DNA of 64,000 nt from Diploptera punctata. Its lineage: Eukaryota > Arthropoda > Insecta > Blattodea > Blaberidae. A program made the position numbers and the translations under genes. Numbering within the stretch: position 1 is the first letter of the stretch; every line of letters begins with the position of its first letter. The stretch is from positions 806,001 through 870,000 of the forward strand of contig JASPKZ010010273.1 in NCBI GenBank assembly GCA_030220185.1, in the 5' to 3' direction. Shown here piece by piece: positions 41,486 through 52,800 of this stretch. The notes below the pieces were generated by a model. It had not been told where the DNA came from. It ran no database searches and was given only the letters and a program-made list of their open reading frames with translations.

Positions 41486-41897
41486 TAATTTTATTTCTAT
41501 TTAATTTAATGTGGCATTTTCATGGTAATATTGAAGATTTTTTTTAGTGAGATGTGGATATGTTATCTCATTGCATTTATAATTCATATTTACCATGAAA
41601 TAATTCTATAATTTCTTTATTTTTAAAGGAGTCCATATTGTGCTCTGTGGTCCTTCATTCGTCTCTCTTTTTTTTTTAAATCATCTTATTGATTATGACG
41701 GGGTTCTCTATGAGTATTGAGTATAATGACTGTGTAAATTGAAAATTAAGTTAAGTAATTCAACAATAACAAAGCTTTACCTTTAACAAAACTAAGTTTA
41801 TATCAATGCTGAATACTGAAACATACAATTTTTATATATCATGCACCATATATTAATATTTAATTATTTATGTAGGGTTTTCTGTAGGGTTAATAAA
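41486..41897 (+). terminator. Probable 3' UTR with polyadenylation signal
   Basis: The first strong AATAAA after the stop codon is at 41892-41897. AT-rich sequence fits a 3' UTR. The cleavage position is not determined. Confidence 0.45.
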
Positions 41898-42097
41898 GTA
41901 CAGACTATATGAAATATACACATAGAAATAGTTCTAACTTTTCACACCAGATAGCATGCTATTAGAAATCCTCATATCATACAGAACTCAATGATTTGAA
42001 ACAAAACTAATTAAAATTTTGTCATTAAATTTTCTAAAGTTACAAAATAAGCACTGTTTTGCCAACATATTGTCATAAAATCTTTGTTTGTTTTTAG

Positions 42098-42297
42098 CAA
42101 TTACACCAATGAGTACAGATAATAGCTTTTGTATTCTATGGAAACACCGGCAAATTGCATCTGGAATTCAAATAATTCAAATACACGACGCATCACATCA
42201 GCATAGAATTCTCGCACCAGAGCTCTACGTTGTAGAAAAACCACATGCATTCAAAAACAAGGGGAGCGATTACAACGGCAATTTGCATCGTAGATAA
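42098..42297 (+). CDS. Possible downstream or alternative exon
   Basis: A good acceptor (TTGTTTTTAG ending 42097) precedes an open stretch, AITPMSTDNSFCILWKHRQI to NLHRR and stop, with coding-like composition. I do not recognise it. It could be an alternative last exon, an exon of another gene, or chance. Confidence 0.25.
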
Positions 42298-42299
42298 AC

Positions 42300-42890
42300 T
42301 ATAGCTTAAGAAGCACTTGAAAATGAAAGATTACAGTGTTTAATTAATTATTGCATTGACCTATAATAGACACATATCATATGGTACCAGATGATCAAAC
42401 TCTCTGGGGCACCGGTGTGCTGTGGCTGCTCGTTCTATGCTCTCTCGACTGCATATTTTAAACACAGTGCTTAATCACTAGATAAAGAATAGTGAACTGG
42501 GGTGCACAGTAATCCCACCTTCTCATGGGCATCAGGATAATGCAATATGGCAAGCTTCCCAACAAGAAGAAACTCCATGATGACCTTTCATTAATAAGGA
42601 ACACCTTAGCTGCAGAAAAGTAGATGAAAATAAAAAGAAAACTGGAAACTTTATTGGGGAGCTGGGGAAAAAAGATTTTGGTCAACAATCTTGGAAGTCA
42701 CTAGCAACAACAACAGAATAGGGAACTGAAAGGCTGGATCAATATATACTACTTATGTGCATAATATTAATAATTTCAGAAGTGTGTTGTTAAAATACAG
42801 GAAAAAGCTCATCTTGTATGGTGTTAAAACAGGACACTACTTCAGACTTTCAAATACATATAATATGGGACTCCTAGAACCCTAATGGAA
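42300..42890. other. Intergenic, nothing recognised
   Basis: No terminal repeats or coding stretch noted. Confidence 0.4.
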
Positions 42891-42894
42891 AGTA

Positions 42895-42990
42895 ATGTCT
42901 GGATAGGTTAGTCGTAGAGTATCAGTGAATAGAGCTGAAGATCCGAGGTTTGATTCCCAGTTCAGACATATATTTTTCTCTATACCATTA
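42895..42990 (+). repeat. tRNA-derived SINE head
   Basis: A decayed A-box side (GGTTAGTCGTAGAGTATCAG) and B box (CGAGGTTTGATTCCCAGTTC). Related to families T1/T2 by its ending ATTTTTCTCTA. Confidence 0.6.
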
Positions 42991-43214
42991 ATTATAATAA
43001 TTTAGTTGAATATAATAATTTATTTATTTTGACTAAGAATTCAACTTATATCTAATATTTTCTCTTCCATTCTTATTAAAATATTAATACTTAATGTGCT
43101 TAAAATTTACAATATGTCTTAGGTACCATAGCATGAGGAGGCCAGATTTCTCTTTGTTGACAGGATTATCCTTTTTTTTTTTAACTCTGGTCCTTCATCA
43201 TGACAAAATCATAA

Positions 43215-43370
43215 TGGTCCATTGCTATGGTCTAGGGGTAAAATCTCAGCTGTAGTGAGACAATTTTTGATCCCCAGTCAGGACAAGTTTCCTGTGTAAG
43301 ATTTTTTGTGGTTTTTTCTCACCTGTAAGACAGATATCAGGAAACTTTAAATCCCATAGAGCCATTAAAA
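43215..43370 (+). repeat. SINE family 2, copy at 43.2 kb
   Basis: ATGGTCTAGGGGTAAAATCT (A-box side) and TTTGATCCCCAGTCAGGAC, then CACCTGTAAGACAGATATCA as in the 49.1-kb copy. Confidence 0.75.
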
Positions 43371-43372
43371 TT

Positions 43373-43985
43373 ATCATAAGTAATGCCACGAGTGATTTCC
43401 AAATTATCGATAAATTCTAGAGAATTTGAAAATCAAGAGTGGCATTTGTTAAGACTATTTAACCAATAAAATTAAGCTCTTTACTAAAAAATAATTATTT
43501 GAATATAGTTACCGGTGTTTTAAAATATGTATATAGTTAATGTAAACGGCGATGTTTGAAAACAAATTAGAAATATGAGGTTATGTATATTCACTGCAAC
43601 TCGATCATATTATTTATTGTCAAATACGATTGCAATATTGTAAGAATGCACTCTAGTGGAGAAATAATGAAACACATCAAACTATTATAATCAACATTAT
43701 AGGTTAATCATTTATATTTTGAATAAACAACTCAGTAAAATCACTGAATCTATTCATTATTTGCTATGTTCAATGTATTTGTTGGAGAAAAATAATGGTC
43801 TAACGTGTTCAGAATATTAAAAAAGGAGGAGCTTTCTTTATCACAAAAGCAGGAGCTGATAAAGAGAAATCGATAAAGAGCGAGGTGAAACACGACTGTC
43901 ATTGGTGTAAAACAGAATTCATTGAAATGTGATTGGTCATTGACTACCATTTGCGACATGAGTTAAATAGTCCATATAATACTTG
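43373..43985. repeat. Repeat family A, copy 3
   Basis: From ATCATAAGTAATGCCACGAG to CATGAGTTAAATAGTC, collinear with 2849-3561 with an internal deletion. Confidence 0.8.
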
Positions 43986-44119
43986 CCTTGTTGAAAAATA
44001 AAAATAACAATAGAAACACATAGACTAATGGCTATTCCTGAAGATCCCAAGTTGCAATATAAACTTGATGTTAAAGCATCTATAAATAAGACGAAAAAAC
44101 TTTAAGATGATGTTTATTG

Positions 44120-44700
44120 TGTTGAGGAACATGTGATAGCAATAGCTATTGGCCTTTGGATGAAAGGAGAATTGTATAAGTGGAAAGAAATTTGACGTTC
44201 CTGTTGGAAGTTCAAATGGCATAACTGTTATCACACTGACATGTGTTGATAGCGATGGATATTGGCCTTCAGATGAAAGGAGAATTGTATAAGTGGACAG
44301 AAATTTGACGTTCCTGTTGGAAGTTCGAATGGCGTAACTGTTATCACACTGACATGTGTTGATAGGAACATGTTGATAGCGATGGCTATTGGCCTTCAGA
44401 TGAAAGGAGAATTGTATAAGTGGAAAGAAATTTGACGTGCCTGTTGGAAGTTCGATTGGCATAACTGTTATCACACTGACATGTGTTGATAGCGATGGGT
44501 ATCGGCCTTCGGATGAAAAGAGAATTGTATAAGTGGAAAGAAATTTGATGTTCCTATTGGAAGTTCGAATGGCGTAACGGTTATTGCACTGACGTACAGA
44601 GCCAGAGATCTGGAGTTCGACTCCTGGTTTGAACATAATTTTTCTTTCCAAAATAAAATTATCCAATTCTGGAAAATGTTAATTTAAAATATAACATCAA
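44120..44700 (+). repeat. SINE family T2 array with tandem sub-repeat
   Basis: Four units of about 110-130 bp carry GAAAGGAGAATTGTATAAGT and TTGGAAGTTCGAATGGCGTA. They precede one complete head with B box GAGTTCGACTCCTGGTTTGA at 44612. The long minus-strand frame (44025-44666) is produced by the in-phase repeat and is not a gene. Confidence 0.8.
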
Positions 44701-44879
44701 AATAAATTTTGACTGTTGGGTTGTTCATGCAAAGTCTTATGTATTCTTTCCCTCTAGTGATAGGAAGATGAACCTCATGATCAAAGCCTTCTCCTTGAGA
44801 ATTAAAAACTTAATTAAAAATTAAAAAATTAATTTGTCGCTATCATTCTGGATGTAGATTTTTTTTTCTATATCATGAG

Positions 44880-45270
44880 TTTTGTTGATTTTTTTTCTGG
44901 TTGTTTCAGCAGTTTAGCCTTCTTTTCAATTCAGTGATTTTTGGTCACATGTGAACAAATATTGCAAAAAAGTATGAAATACAGGAAAATAGAAAAATCA
45001 GCAGTAGCTGTTTATGTGCAGAATTGAGGAGAAAAAAATTGTTTAATCAAGTGGAAAAACCAATAGAATTCACTGTTTGGGGTGAATTAATGAATTTTGA
45101 AATTCCCAGGAAGAAGTATTTGATTAAGGGGTTTGTCTGCCCATCATAGAGGGAAAGATATATAAGATATCAGGTAGCCAATACAACATTTTGAATCTAG
45201 TTGAGAATGGAAACAATGATCTTCGAAACATGTGGCAGGTGAGAAAATATGAGATGACTTGCCTATAATA
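44880..45270 (+). mobile_element. PLE 10, decayed
   Basis: It reads IEFTVWGELMNFEIPRKKYL, the conserved PLE C-terminal block, then a decayed hammerhead-like string TTGAGAA (45201-45207), GAAA (45225-45228), CATG and UG. GCAGGTGAGAAAA follows. Left-arm words (ATGAGTTTTGTTGATTTTTT) are poorly preserved. Confidence 0.6.
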
Positions 45271-45293
45271 TTTCTGATTTAATTTCTTAAGAC

Positions 45294-45296
<3 letters not shown>

Positions 45297-45345
<49 letters not shown>
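45297..45345. repeat. (AAT)n microsatellite
   Basis: About sixteen perfect units. Confidence 0.97.
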
Positions 45346-45347
<2 letters not shown>

Positions 45348-45349
45348 TG

Positions 45350-46500
45350 TTTTGAGGTTCTCTCCTTTCAATACATCTTCTGTCATTCTGTTTACATCAA
45401 ACTTGTGTCAGATCTTTGTAATTGTTAATATTGGTGGTGGTGTACCAAATTCAACTCTCCAATCTCGTTGAAGCTCTACACTTCTCCACTTTTCAATACA
45501 ATACATTTCAGTATCCACTTATGTTTATTGAATGATAACTGCCTCACCATGTTTTGTTTAAGGATAAATTAATGTGTTTTTAGTTTTCCATTGACTTCTA
45601 AACCATAAACAACAAAGCACTATATTTCTATCTCATCTCATTGCTGAGAAATAGTGTTTCAAACAGTGTTTGCATCAGTTTGAAACTCCCTGTATATGAA
45701 TTTTAATATAGTCTTCTCTGCTTGACAGGTATTCCTTCCAAGCTTTGAGAGCTTCAGAATTCTACAGGTTTATATTAATTTTCTTACTATACAACATAAG
45801 GCTGCCATAGGGATATGCATTTTGATGGAATTTATTTTGTATAACAGGTGGGTTCGTATCTTCATCCACAAATTTTTCCTTTATAATAGATAGATTTATT
45901 GACTCATTTCATTATTAAACTCTAGCAAGAGAATCTGTTGATATACAAATTTTATATTATCAACATCTCAAAATATTTTTTATGAAGTTTCTTACTGAAC
46001 TTCAACAAACTTCTCTCATTTTTTTTTTTTTACTTCCTCACGAATAACTTTATGCATTTGGATGCATATATTATTTATTTAAAGTTTATCTTATACATTA
46101 ATGTCATCAATGTGTTGAGTAGACAGTTTTGTATCATTATCCCATTATATTACCCAGATGTTGATGAAATGGAATTCACCACCATACCTGTTCAGTATTT
46201 GTTACATAATTGTTTAAATTATTTTTTTAACAAATTGGCTGATTCAATTTTGTTGTTTAGGTGTTTTTATATTTTGTCAATTGAACCTGTCTGGTTTTGT
46301 AATGTGCAAATCCATATAAAAGAATTCATACAATTCATATTGGAAACAATGTTACAATTGTTATGACCACACTGAAAAATGTTTTATTTTCTCTACCTTT
46401 AGAATTGATAGTATTTCTACATCCATAACTGTTTTTATTCTTAAACCTTCCTTACTACTAATATAATTATTCTTTTCAATAAACATTATGATGGGAAGTA
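45350..46500. other. Intergenic, nothing recognised
   Basis: The open frame at 46052-46366 is AT-rich and hydrophobic by composition and has no recognisable motif, so I do not call it a gene. Confidence 0.4.
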
Positions 46501-46644
46501 ACACTATGAGGTAATTTACAATAAAATGAATTATCCTTTATTATATTAAATTAATGTTGGGAAGTAAACATTATGAGGTATAATATTAAAATTCATCGGA
46601 GAACATTTTGTTTAAACAACTCACCTCATAGGATTCATGATTCC

Positions 46645-46688
46645 ATGATACCGCGGTTTCAAACACAGTCGTGTTCATCTTCAGCCAT
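46645..46688 (-). ncRNA. Hammerhead ribozyme motif, PLE 12 left arm
   Basis: Stem I ATGG/TCAT, core CTGAAGA (46678-46684), stem II AACAC/GTGTT, GAAA (46657-46660), stem III CCGCGG (46651-46656), UA. Fully consensus. Confidence 0.77.
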
Positions 46689-46886
46689 AACTCTGACTGA
46701 CGAAATTCTTTGACCGTCAACTGTTCTATTGTTGCCATCTTCAGTGCTGCCATCTATGGTTGAATTTATGAACTTTGGAATCAAAGTCATTTCGTTAGGG
46801 ATATCAAAATTCATTGATCTATCTTTATTTTTCTGAATGTATATTTTTTCCCAAACTGTCAATTCCAAAGGTTTCTCTATTACAGA

Positions 46887-47628
46887 TTGACAAATTTACC
46901 ATTAAACGAAGAAAATTTCAACAAAGAGTATAAACATATCTTAGACACTGCTAGATTAAATGGTTTTGATAAAGAATTAATTATAAATAAGTTGAAGAAA
47001 TTCAAACACAAAAAAAGACTTAATGAATATACTACTTTACAAAATTGCAAAGAAAAAAAAATACAAGAAAATTACTTACCATCCTGAAATGCATAGGAAA
47101 TTTCAAAAAATTTTTGACAAATACAACATTTCTTTGGCACCAATAAATAAATTTAGTCTGGGTAATCTTCTAAGTACCAATAAAAAAGTCAATGTTCCAG
47201 ACAGTAAGAAATCTGGAATTTATCAAATAAGTTGTGAAGATTGCAATAAAGTTTATATAGGAAAAACAAAAAAGAATTTGGAAATTTGGACAAAAGAACA
47301 TTTCAAAAATATTAAAAATTGTGAAATTGAAAAATCTGCAATTGCTGCACATAGTTTATTAGAACATCATAAAATTGGAAGAGAAGCTAAACTTTTAAAA
47401 CAAGTAGAGAAGCCTTTGGAATTGACAGTTTGGGAAAAAAATATATACATTCAGAAAAATAAAGATAGATCAATGAATTTTGATATCCCTAATGAAATTA
47501 CTTTGATTTCGAAGTTCATAAATTCAACCATAGATGGCAGCACTGAAGATGGCAACAATAGAACAGTTGACGGCCGAAGAATTTCGTCAGTCGGAGTTAT
47601 GGCTGAAGATGAACACGATTGTGTTTGA
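46887..47628 (+). pseudogene. PLE protein C-terminal half with GIY-YIG endonuclease
   Basis: The first piece (to 47087) is the linker after the RT: MTNLPLNEENFNKEYKHI, then LNGFDKELI. After one frameshift near 47040-47075 the second piece reads [37 protein letters not shown] (GIY-YIG) and KTKKNLEIW. The conserved block LELTVWEKNIYIQKNKDRSM and [15 protein letters not shown] follows. The end AEDEHDCV is encoded by the ribozyme. The RT is absent, so it is not autonomous. Confidence 0.92.
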
Positions 47629-47642
47629 AACCGCGGTATCAT
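47599..47642 (+). ncRNA. Hammerhead ribozyme motif, PLE 12 right arm
   Basis: ATGG (47599-47602), CTGAAGA (47603-47609), stem II AACAC-GATT-GTGTT, GAAA (47627-47630), CCGCGG (47631-47636), UA, TCAT (47639-47642). The PLE stop codon TGA is 47626-47628, overlapping GAAA. TATGAGGTGAGTT follows. Confidence 0.8.
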
Positions 47643-47714
47643 GGAAGCATGAATCCTATGAGGTGAGTTGTTTAAACAAAATGTTCTACGATGAATTTTA
47701 TCCTTTATTAGTTA

Positions 47715-48175
47715 ATAGATACTTTCACCAGTAATTGAAGGGATATATGGCATAGGGTTGTATGTCAGTTTTCTACAAAAATGAGTGAAGTACATAGTTG
47801 TAAAGAAGAAACTGCATACTGTATTTCATGATTATCAATATTAAGCTAACTTGATTCTTTGCATATTGACTAATAAACACTGCTTTTCTCAAAGTGAAGA
47901 AAAGTAACCACCACTATGTCATATACCCCTTCAATTATATGAACCAATAAAGAATAAAATTCATATCTTGTGAGAACTTTAATTTTATATGAAAGTTTAC
48001 AGCACTGTATGTTTTGAATTTTGTCGTCAACATGAGAATTCAAGTGGTTAGGATATTCAGTACTAAAGAATAATAATAATAATAATAATAATAAACTAAA
48101 GCAGAATTTAATATAATATGGAAATAAACACACTTGGTTTTTTCATAAGTAAGGGATATGATACCAATAAAACAA
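47715..48175. other. Intergenic, nothing recognised
   Basis: Contains a short AAT microsatellite (48068-48094) and no other feature I can support. Confidence 0.4.
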
Positions 48176-48179
48176 AAAT

Positions 48180-48424
48180 GAAATATTTGAAGAGAAAAAT
48201 ATATGCTCAGACTGGGTTTGAACCCAGGACCTTTGGCTTTCTATGCCAATGCTCCATGCTGACTCATCTACAAATTCTGCTACCATCCTCATGACATCCT
48301 CAATGGCCAATGAGAGATATCCCTCACTCAACTGTTTGAAAACATTCAAAATGATAAGCCTCTCTCTGCCCTTCAAAAACGCTCTCCTTTCTGATGCCTC
48401 ATAAAGTTCTACAGAAGCAGCCAT
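48180..48424 (-). pseudogene. Unidentified small ORF joined to a SINE head fragment
   Basis: The minus-strand frame begins MAASVELYEASERRAFLKGR and continues LIILNVFKQLSEGYLSLAIE, with a helix-rich look like the N-terminus of some DDE transposases. At about 48255 it runs into the 3' half of a SINE T1 head (GGTTTGAACCCAGGACCTTT on +). I cannot name the family. Confidence 0.35.
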
Positions 48425-48454
48425 TTCTACATTTGAAGAGAGACCAGCAGTCAG

Positions 48455-48560
48455 TGATTTTGACTATAGTACATGAGATCCCAGGTTCAATTCCCGGTCA
48501 GACTGTAAGAATTTTTCCTTAAAGGGTTGCCTGTGGTTGCCATGGGCAAGAATTGACAAT
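48455..48560 (+). repeat. SINE-like tRNA-derived fragment
   Basis: GATCCCAGGTTCAATTCCCG is a B-box-like match followed by GTCAGACTGTAAG. The rest is diverged; possibly SINE family 2. Confidence 0.45.
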
Positions 48561-49089
48561 GATGCCTAAGGAATCAAAACCCAGGGTCTTGAAAATAGCT
48601 ACATATATTATCTACTTCAGTACTTCATTTACTTCAATTTACTCTTTACTTTAAATTCTCAAACCAACTCAACATGCTTATTCATTTTTTCTTTCATCCA
48701 TTATAGTACTCTACTTCCCTCCTGTCTCTGCTTACATTATTCATAATATGTCACTCATATGCAACATTACCTATGAATCTAAATGTAGGTCTTGTGTTAC
48801 AATTATTTTATTCTTTATTTACTGGAATTCCAAGTGTCTTTAATGCAAATTCATTTTATTAAAAGTTTTAAAATCCAATAAAAACGTATAGTTTTTTTAC
48901 AGAACTGTTGCAAAATCTTGCCTTGCTTAAGTAAAGATGGCACAAAGCAGGAACACCAACTGATCACTGATGAAACATACCAAGACCAAAAGTTTGAAAA
49001 TGAAATAATATAATAAACAGTTTTCAAATATCGAAACAAACAGTTTTTGAAAAAATACATTACCTAAAATTAAAGAAAATAAACACATA

Positions 49090-49330
49090 CTAAACCGCTG
49101 TAGTCTTGAGGTAGCATGCTGCCTTGTCATGCAGCGGGCCTGGGTTCGATTCCCAGTCGGGACAGGCTCCTGGGAGGTTTTTTCGGGGTTTCTCCTAACC
49201 TGTAAGACAAATGTCGGGAAGTTTAGGGCCCAATGGTCCCCGAAAATCATCTGGCCACCATCATCATCCTTCACTGGTGTGGAAAGCAACAGGAAGCTAT
49301 CACACCTATAATTTCCTAATAAAGCTGCAG
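49090..49330 (+). repeat. SINE family 2, best-preserved copy
   Basis: GCTGTAGTCTTGAGGTAGCA, B box GGGTTCGATTCCCAGTCGGG, then the body TGTAAGACAAATGTCGGGAA, ending with CACCATCATCATC. Other copies are at 30190-30375 (minus) and 43215-43370. Confidence 0.85.
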
Positions 49331-49631
49331 AGCATAGCATGAAAATGCTATGATTGCAGTGAAAGACCTGCCCTCGGGCAGAATTATTATTGATTGATGG
49401 AACCTGCAAAGTGAAGCTGCATACTGAATCTTGTTTGAATGAATATTAAATGTTTCCATTTAAAAATAGTATTTTCAACCCTTTTGCCTGTGAGGTGATT
49501 TCTTGTCTACATTGTAAGATGTCTTAGAGATCTCACTCTTTCAAAGGGTCTTGATGTCAAAACAATACAGATGCTTAATTCTGGTTTGAATAGTCCTGGA
49601 TAAATTATTTGTCGCTGTCATCATCATTTAA

Positions 49632-50611
49632 CCGTTTGACCGCCGAGTTTCCCTTTTGCCAACTGGGCTGTGGGTGCCAGGTTTTTTAAATTTAAAGTAC
49701 TATACCATACTATATAATATAAACCTATATACTGTCTACATGCCATGCTAAATTGAATTTAAACTCACTATTATACATTTATTTGAAGGTTAGACAGTGT
49801 TGCTTTCACTTGTAAAGATCCCAGGTTCGAATTCAGCATGATGTCTTTATTGAAATTTGTTATCTCTATCACTAAAACATTTATCCTATTGAATAATTTT
49901 GATGGCATTATCACTAAATACTTATAATATTAAATATTGTTGAATATTTTTTATGGTCCTGGGTTCGAATCAATTCCATTCAAACAGCTGTTTAAGCCAA
50001 GTGTTTCGTCTGGTGTGACACGCCCATACTTTCACTCACACCCTGTTCATTTAGGTCTACATCACTTGCTTTACTATTTACAGGCTTAGATTGTAATAAT
50101 ATTCTCTTAGAAACAGGACTACTATCACATTCGTCAAACGAATAACCATATCATGAACTGTTGCTGTCACTTTCATCTTCTGATAAAACTGACACAATAA
50201 ACTCGCATATTGTATTTTCGTCATCTTCGAGACATGGATCACTGTGTTTCACAGCACGACCAACCCCTTGGCCAGGTATCTTTTCAACTAAAAATAAAAT
50301 AAATAAAGAGAAAATCCTGAAATTGCAATATCCCATAGCAAAAAAAAAAGGGCCTTGAAACATTAATGTACACCCTCCTTTAGAAAACCCATTTACAACC
50401 AGCCTGTACAGTTATTCTTTAAGGGATGTGCAAAGTATTGCTAAGAAAGGATGTACAAACACAGAACGAAAAATAATGTTAGTTTATTGAAGTAAAAACT
50501 TCGGGAAAAAAGTATTAAAAATATTAATATTGAAAACCGGAACTTGCCGGGTGTGGCGTACCGCTGTACACACACTTTCACCGGCGCATGCCAGGCATGG
50601 CGTACAAAAGG
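49632..50611. mobile_element. piggyBac-like non-autonomous element, copy 2
   Basis: TTAA at 49628-49631 and 50612-50615. It is collinear with 6572-7558, including the minus-strand acidic ORF start (50363-50151). A TTAA target and CCGTTTGACCGCC / CAAAAGG termini support the class. Confidence 0.72.
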
Positions 50612-51104
50612 TTAATAGTTTATACTATTATAGTTAAAGCAATAACATAAAAGTTGAAAAATGTGGAGCTGGGATCTTTTCATATTAAGTGATTCAGTTA
50701 TAAAGAGTAAATTGTGAATATAGTTCAGTTCAAAGCCTTAAAAACATAATTGGTATAACCCTAAATTCGCAACTATTGTTCACAATTTTTAATGTTTCCT
50801 TAACTATAAGAAATTAAAATCTGTGGCTGTTAATTGTAAAAGCAACGTCTGTGCCACAAATGGGTTTATAATAATTGAGGAGTTGAATGGAATATGGGCA
50901 CAATTAAAAAATATATGTTTTGAGATATTAGCAATTGATATATAACTAAATGCATAACATTGCTGTTTATTTTAATTGATACTAGTAAAATTCATGATAA
51001 AATTCCATTGAGGTATTAAGTCACAATAATATATATTTTTAAAAATAAAATTATAAAATAGTTACCTTGCAGGTCCGTATCCTCAACTTAAGATGTTTTA
51101 ATGC

Positions 51105-51142
51105 TCTGTAGGCCTTTTGGGACTAGTCCCTTCATCAGCAGA
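51105..51142 (-). ncRNA. Hammerhead-like motif with G12 lost, PLE 13 left arm
   Basis: Stem I TCTG/CAGA, core CTGATGA (51132-51138), stem II GGGA/TCCC, then AAAA in place of GAAA, GGCC, UA. The G12-to-A change is expected to abolish cleavage. Confidence 0.5.
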
Positions 51143-51326
51143 AGCACTGACTTAGTTGTGATTATTCTGTATAGAGGATTGTGTATACTGGGTATGTTTT
51201 CATTCAGAAATTGATAATGACTTATTTCTGAATGAGAACATATCCAATATACACAATCCTCTATGCAGAATAATCACAACTAAGTCAGTGTTTCAACGAG
51301 GGTCAACAAATACAGACCTACTTCTT

Positions 51327-51364
51327 TCTGCTGATGATGGGACTAGTCCCGAAAGGCCTACAGA
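51327..51364 (+). ncRNA. Hammerhead ribozyme motif, PLE 13 right arm
   Basis: TCTG (51327-51330) pairs with CAGA (51361-51364). CTGATGA (51331-51337), stem II GGGACTAGTCCC, GAAA (51351-51354), GGCC (51355-51358), UA. Textbook core. Confidence 0.8.
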
Positions 51365-51427
51365 GCATTAAAACATCTTAAGTTGAGGGGACAGACCTGC
51401 AAGGTGACTATTTTATAATTTTATTTA

Positions 51428-51694
51428 TTTATTTTTTTGATCCCACAACAGGCCCGGAGGCCCTTGGGGTAGTAGGAGGTTAAGGCTCCCACTTTTTCTA
51501 GACAATCGGCACTTTATGTCAGCTGGGTTGTCAGCCCTGCATGACTGCTGCCTTTACCCCCAGAACAAGTGTCTGGTACTCATTTCCATTAGAGGCTGAG
51601 TCGACCCCAGGGCCATATTGCCGCCAGAGGGTTTGGGTCAGTTTAAAAATCCTGACCCCAACGGGACTTGAACCCTCGACCCTCCGGCTTGTAG
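51428..51694 (-). repeat. SINE family 1, minus copy with 13-bp TSD
   Basis: ATAATTTTATTTA at 51415-51427 and 51695-51707. The complement carries the B-box-like CGAGGGTTCAAGTCCCGTTG. Confidence 0.88.
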
Positions 51695-51734
51695 ATAATT
51701 TTATTTAGAAAAAAATATTAATTTTAATTGATAC

Positions 51735-52117
51735 AATCAGCTGCTGAACCTGCTGTAATCAAGATATTGAAACAAAACTTTTCAGGCTGACCAACTACAA
51801 AATGGCGAATCCAAAAATGCATTGAGCGGAAAAAGGGTAAACCATGAGTTATGCCCATATTCCATTCAACTTCTCATTTATTGCATACTTTCAGTTTTTT
51901 TTATTGTCATGGAAATGGTAGAACTATAGAGACTTCGTTTCTGCATTTATTAGAGTTTACATGCCTTTAAGTTCTTGCCAGCATTGACTAAATATCTCAC
52001 CAGAATCATACAAATCAGAAATATTTAGATTAGGCATTGAATATAATTTTAATTTTCTATGAATGAAGAAGAATTGAAGACTGGAGATGGTGAAAATGCC
52101 AGAAATCCCAGTATCTG

Positions 52118-52158
<41 letters not shown>

Positions 52159-52800
52159 TTATTTATTTATAGCATCAAACAGTATTGTGTCATAACATGA
52201 CGGATGTGTAAAGTGCCAGAATCATTTGCTTTAATTGTAAAATTTCATAAGGTATCATTAGAAGTCTCAGTCAAGTGACTCTGATGACCACTGAAAGCAC
52301 CTTATTAGGCACTGATGTAGTTGAAAGTTAAATGGGTGAATAATGAAAGTGACAGATTTATGGAAAAATATTTGACAAGATCCCCACATTTTCTGTTTGT
52401 CAGTTTTCATGATTTTCCACATCCAGCCTTCAATATTCTATATTATACTTTATTTTAACAGCACTTATTTGACAAATTTTAAAAATGACTTCATTTTATC
52501 TTTTATTTTGATTACAGACATGGAAAATGATGGCAAAAGTAAATCGAACAAATGTTACTTCTTATAATCATCAGGTGTAGATCAGGATTTTGGATACATA
52601 TTTTAATATATATATGGAAGTTATAGTCATAATGATTGTCAATTGCATTTGTTTCAAGAATCGGTGATTTCATATACAGTATTTGTATAAATCAGTGAGA
52701 ATAGATCATAATTACTATATGATATTTGTACAATGTTTTATTCTTCTTGTAAGGCGTGTTCTTAAATATAATTCAGATTGTAAGTGTTACGGCTGACACT
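51735..52800. other. Intergenic, nothing but a (TA)n run
   Basis: A TA microsatellite at about 52123-52154 and plain AT-rich sequence. No gene seen. Confidence 0.4.

Larger units (their letters stand above)
46544..47697 (+). mobile_element. Fold-back PLE 12 with 13-bp TSD
   Basis: TTATCCTTTATTA at 46531-46543 and 47698-47710. The inverted arms (about 46575-46875 and 47440-47690) are over 90 percent alike by eye. The shared PLE end sequence (GGGAAGTAAACATTATGAGG) is at the left, opposite to its position in PLE 5. Confidence 0.92.
50983..51720 (+). mobile_element. Fold-back PLE 13 with 14-bp TSD and nested SINE
   Basis: ATTTTAATTGATAC at 50969-50982 and 51721-51734. Arms contain AAGATGTTTTAATGCTCTGT and its complement. 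A SINE family 1 copy (51428-51694) sits in the right tail. Confidence 0.88.

Noticed and set aside
44025..44666. 213-codon minus-strand ORF with internal repeats
   Set aside because: It is produced by an in-phase tandem repeat within a tRNA-derived SINE array and has no protein features.
46052..46366. 104-codon ORF
   Set aside because: AT-rich hydrophobic composition, no motif, no splice context.
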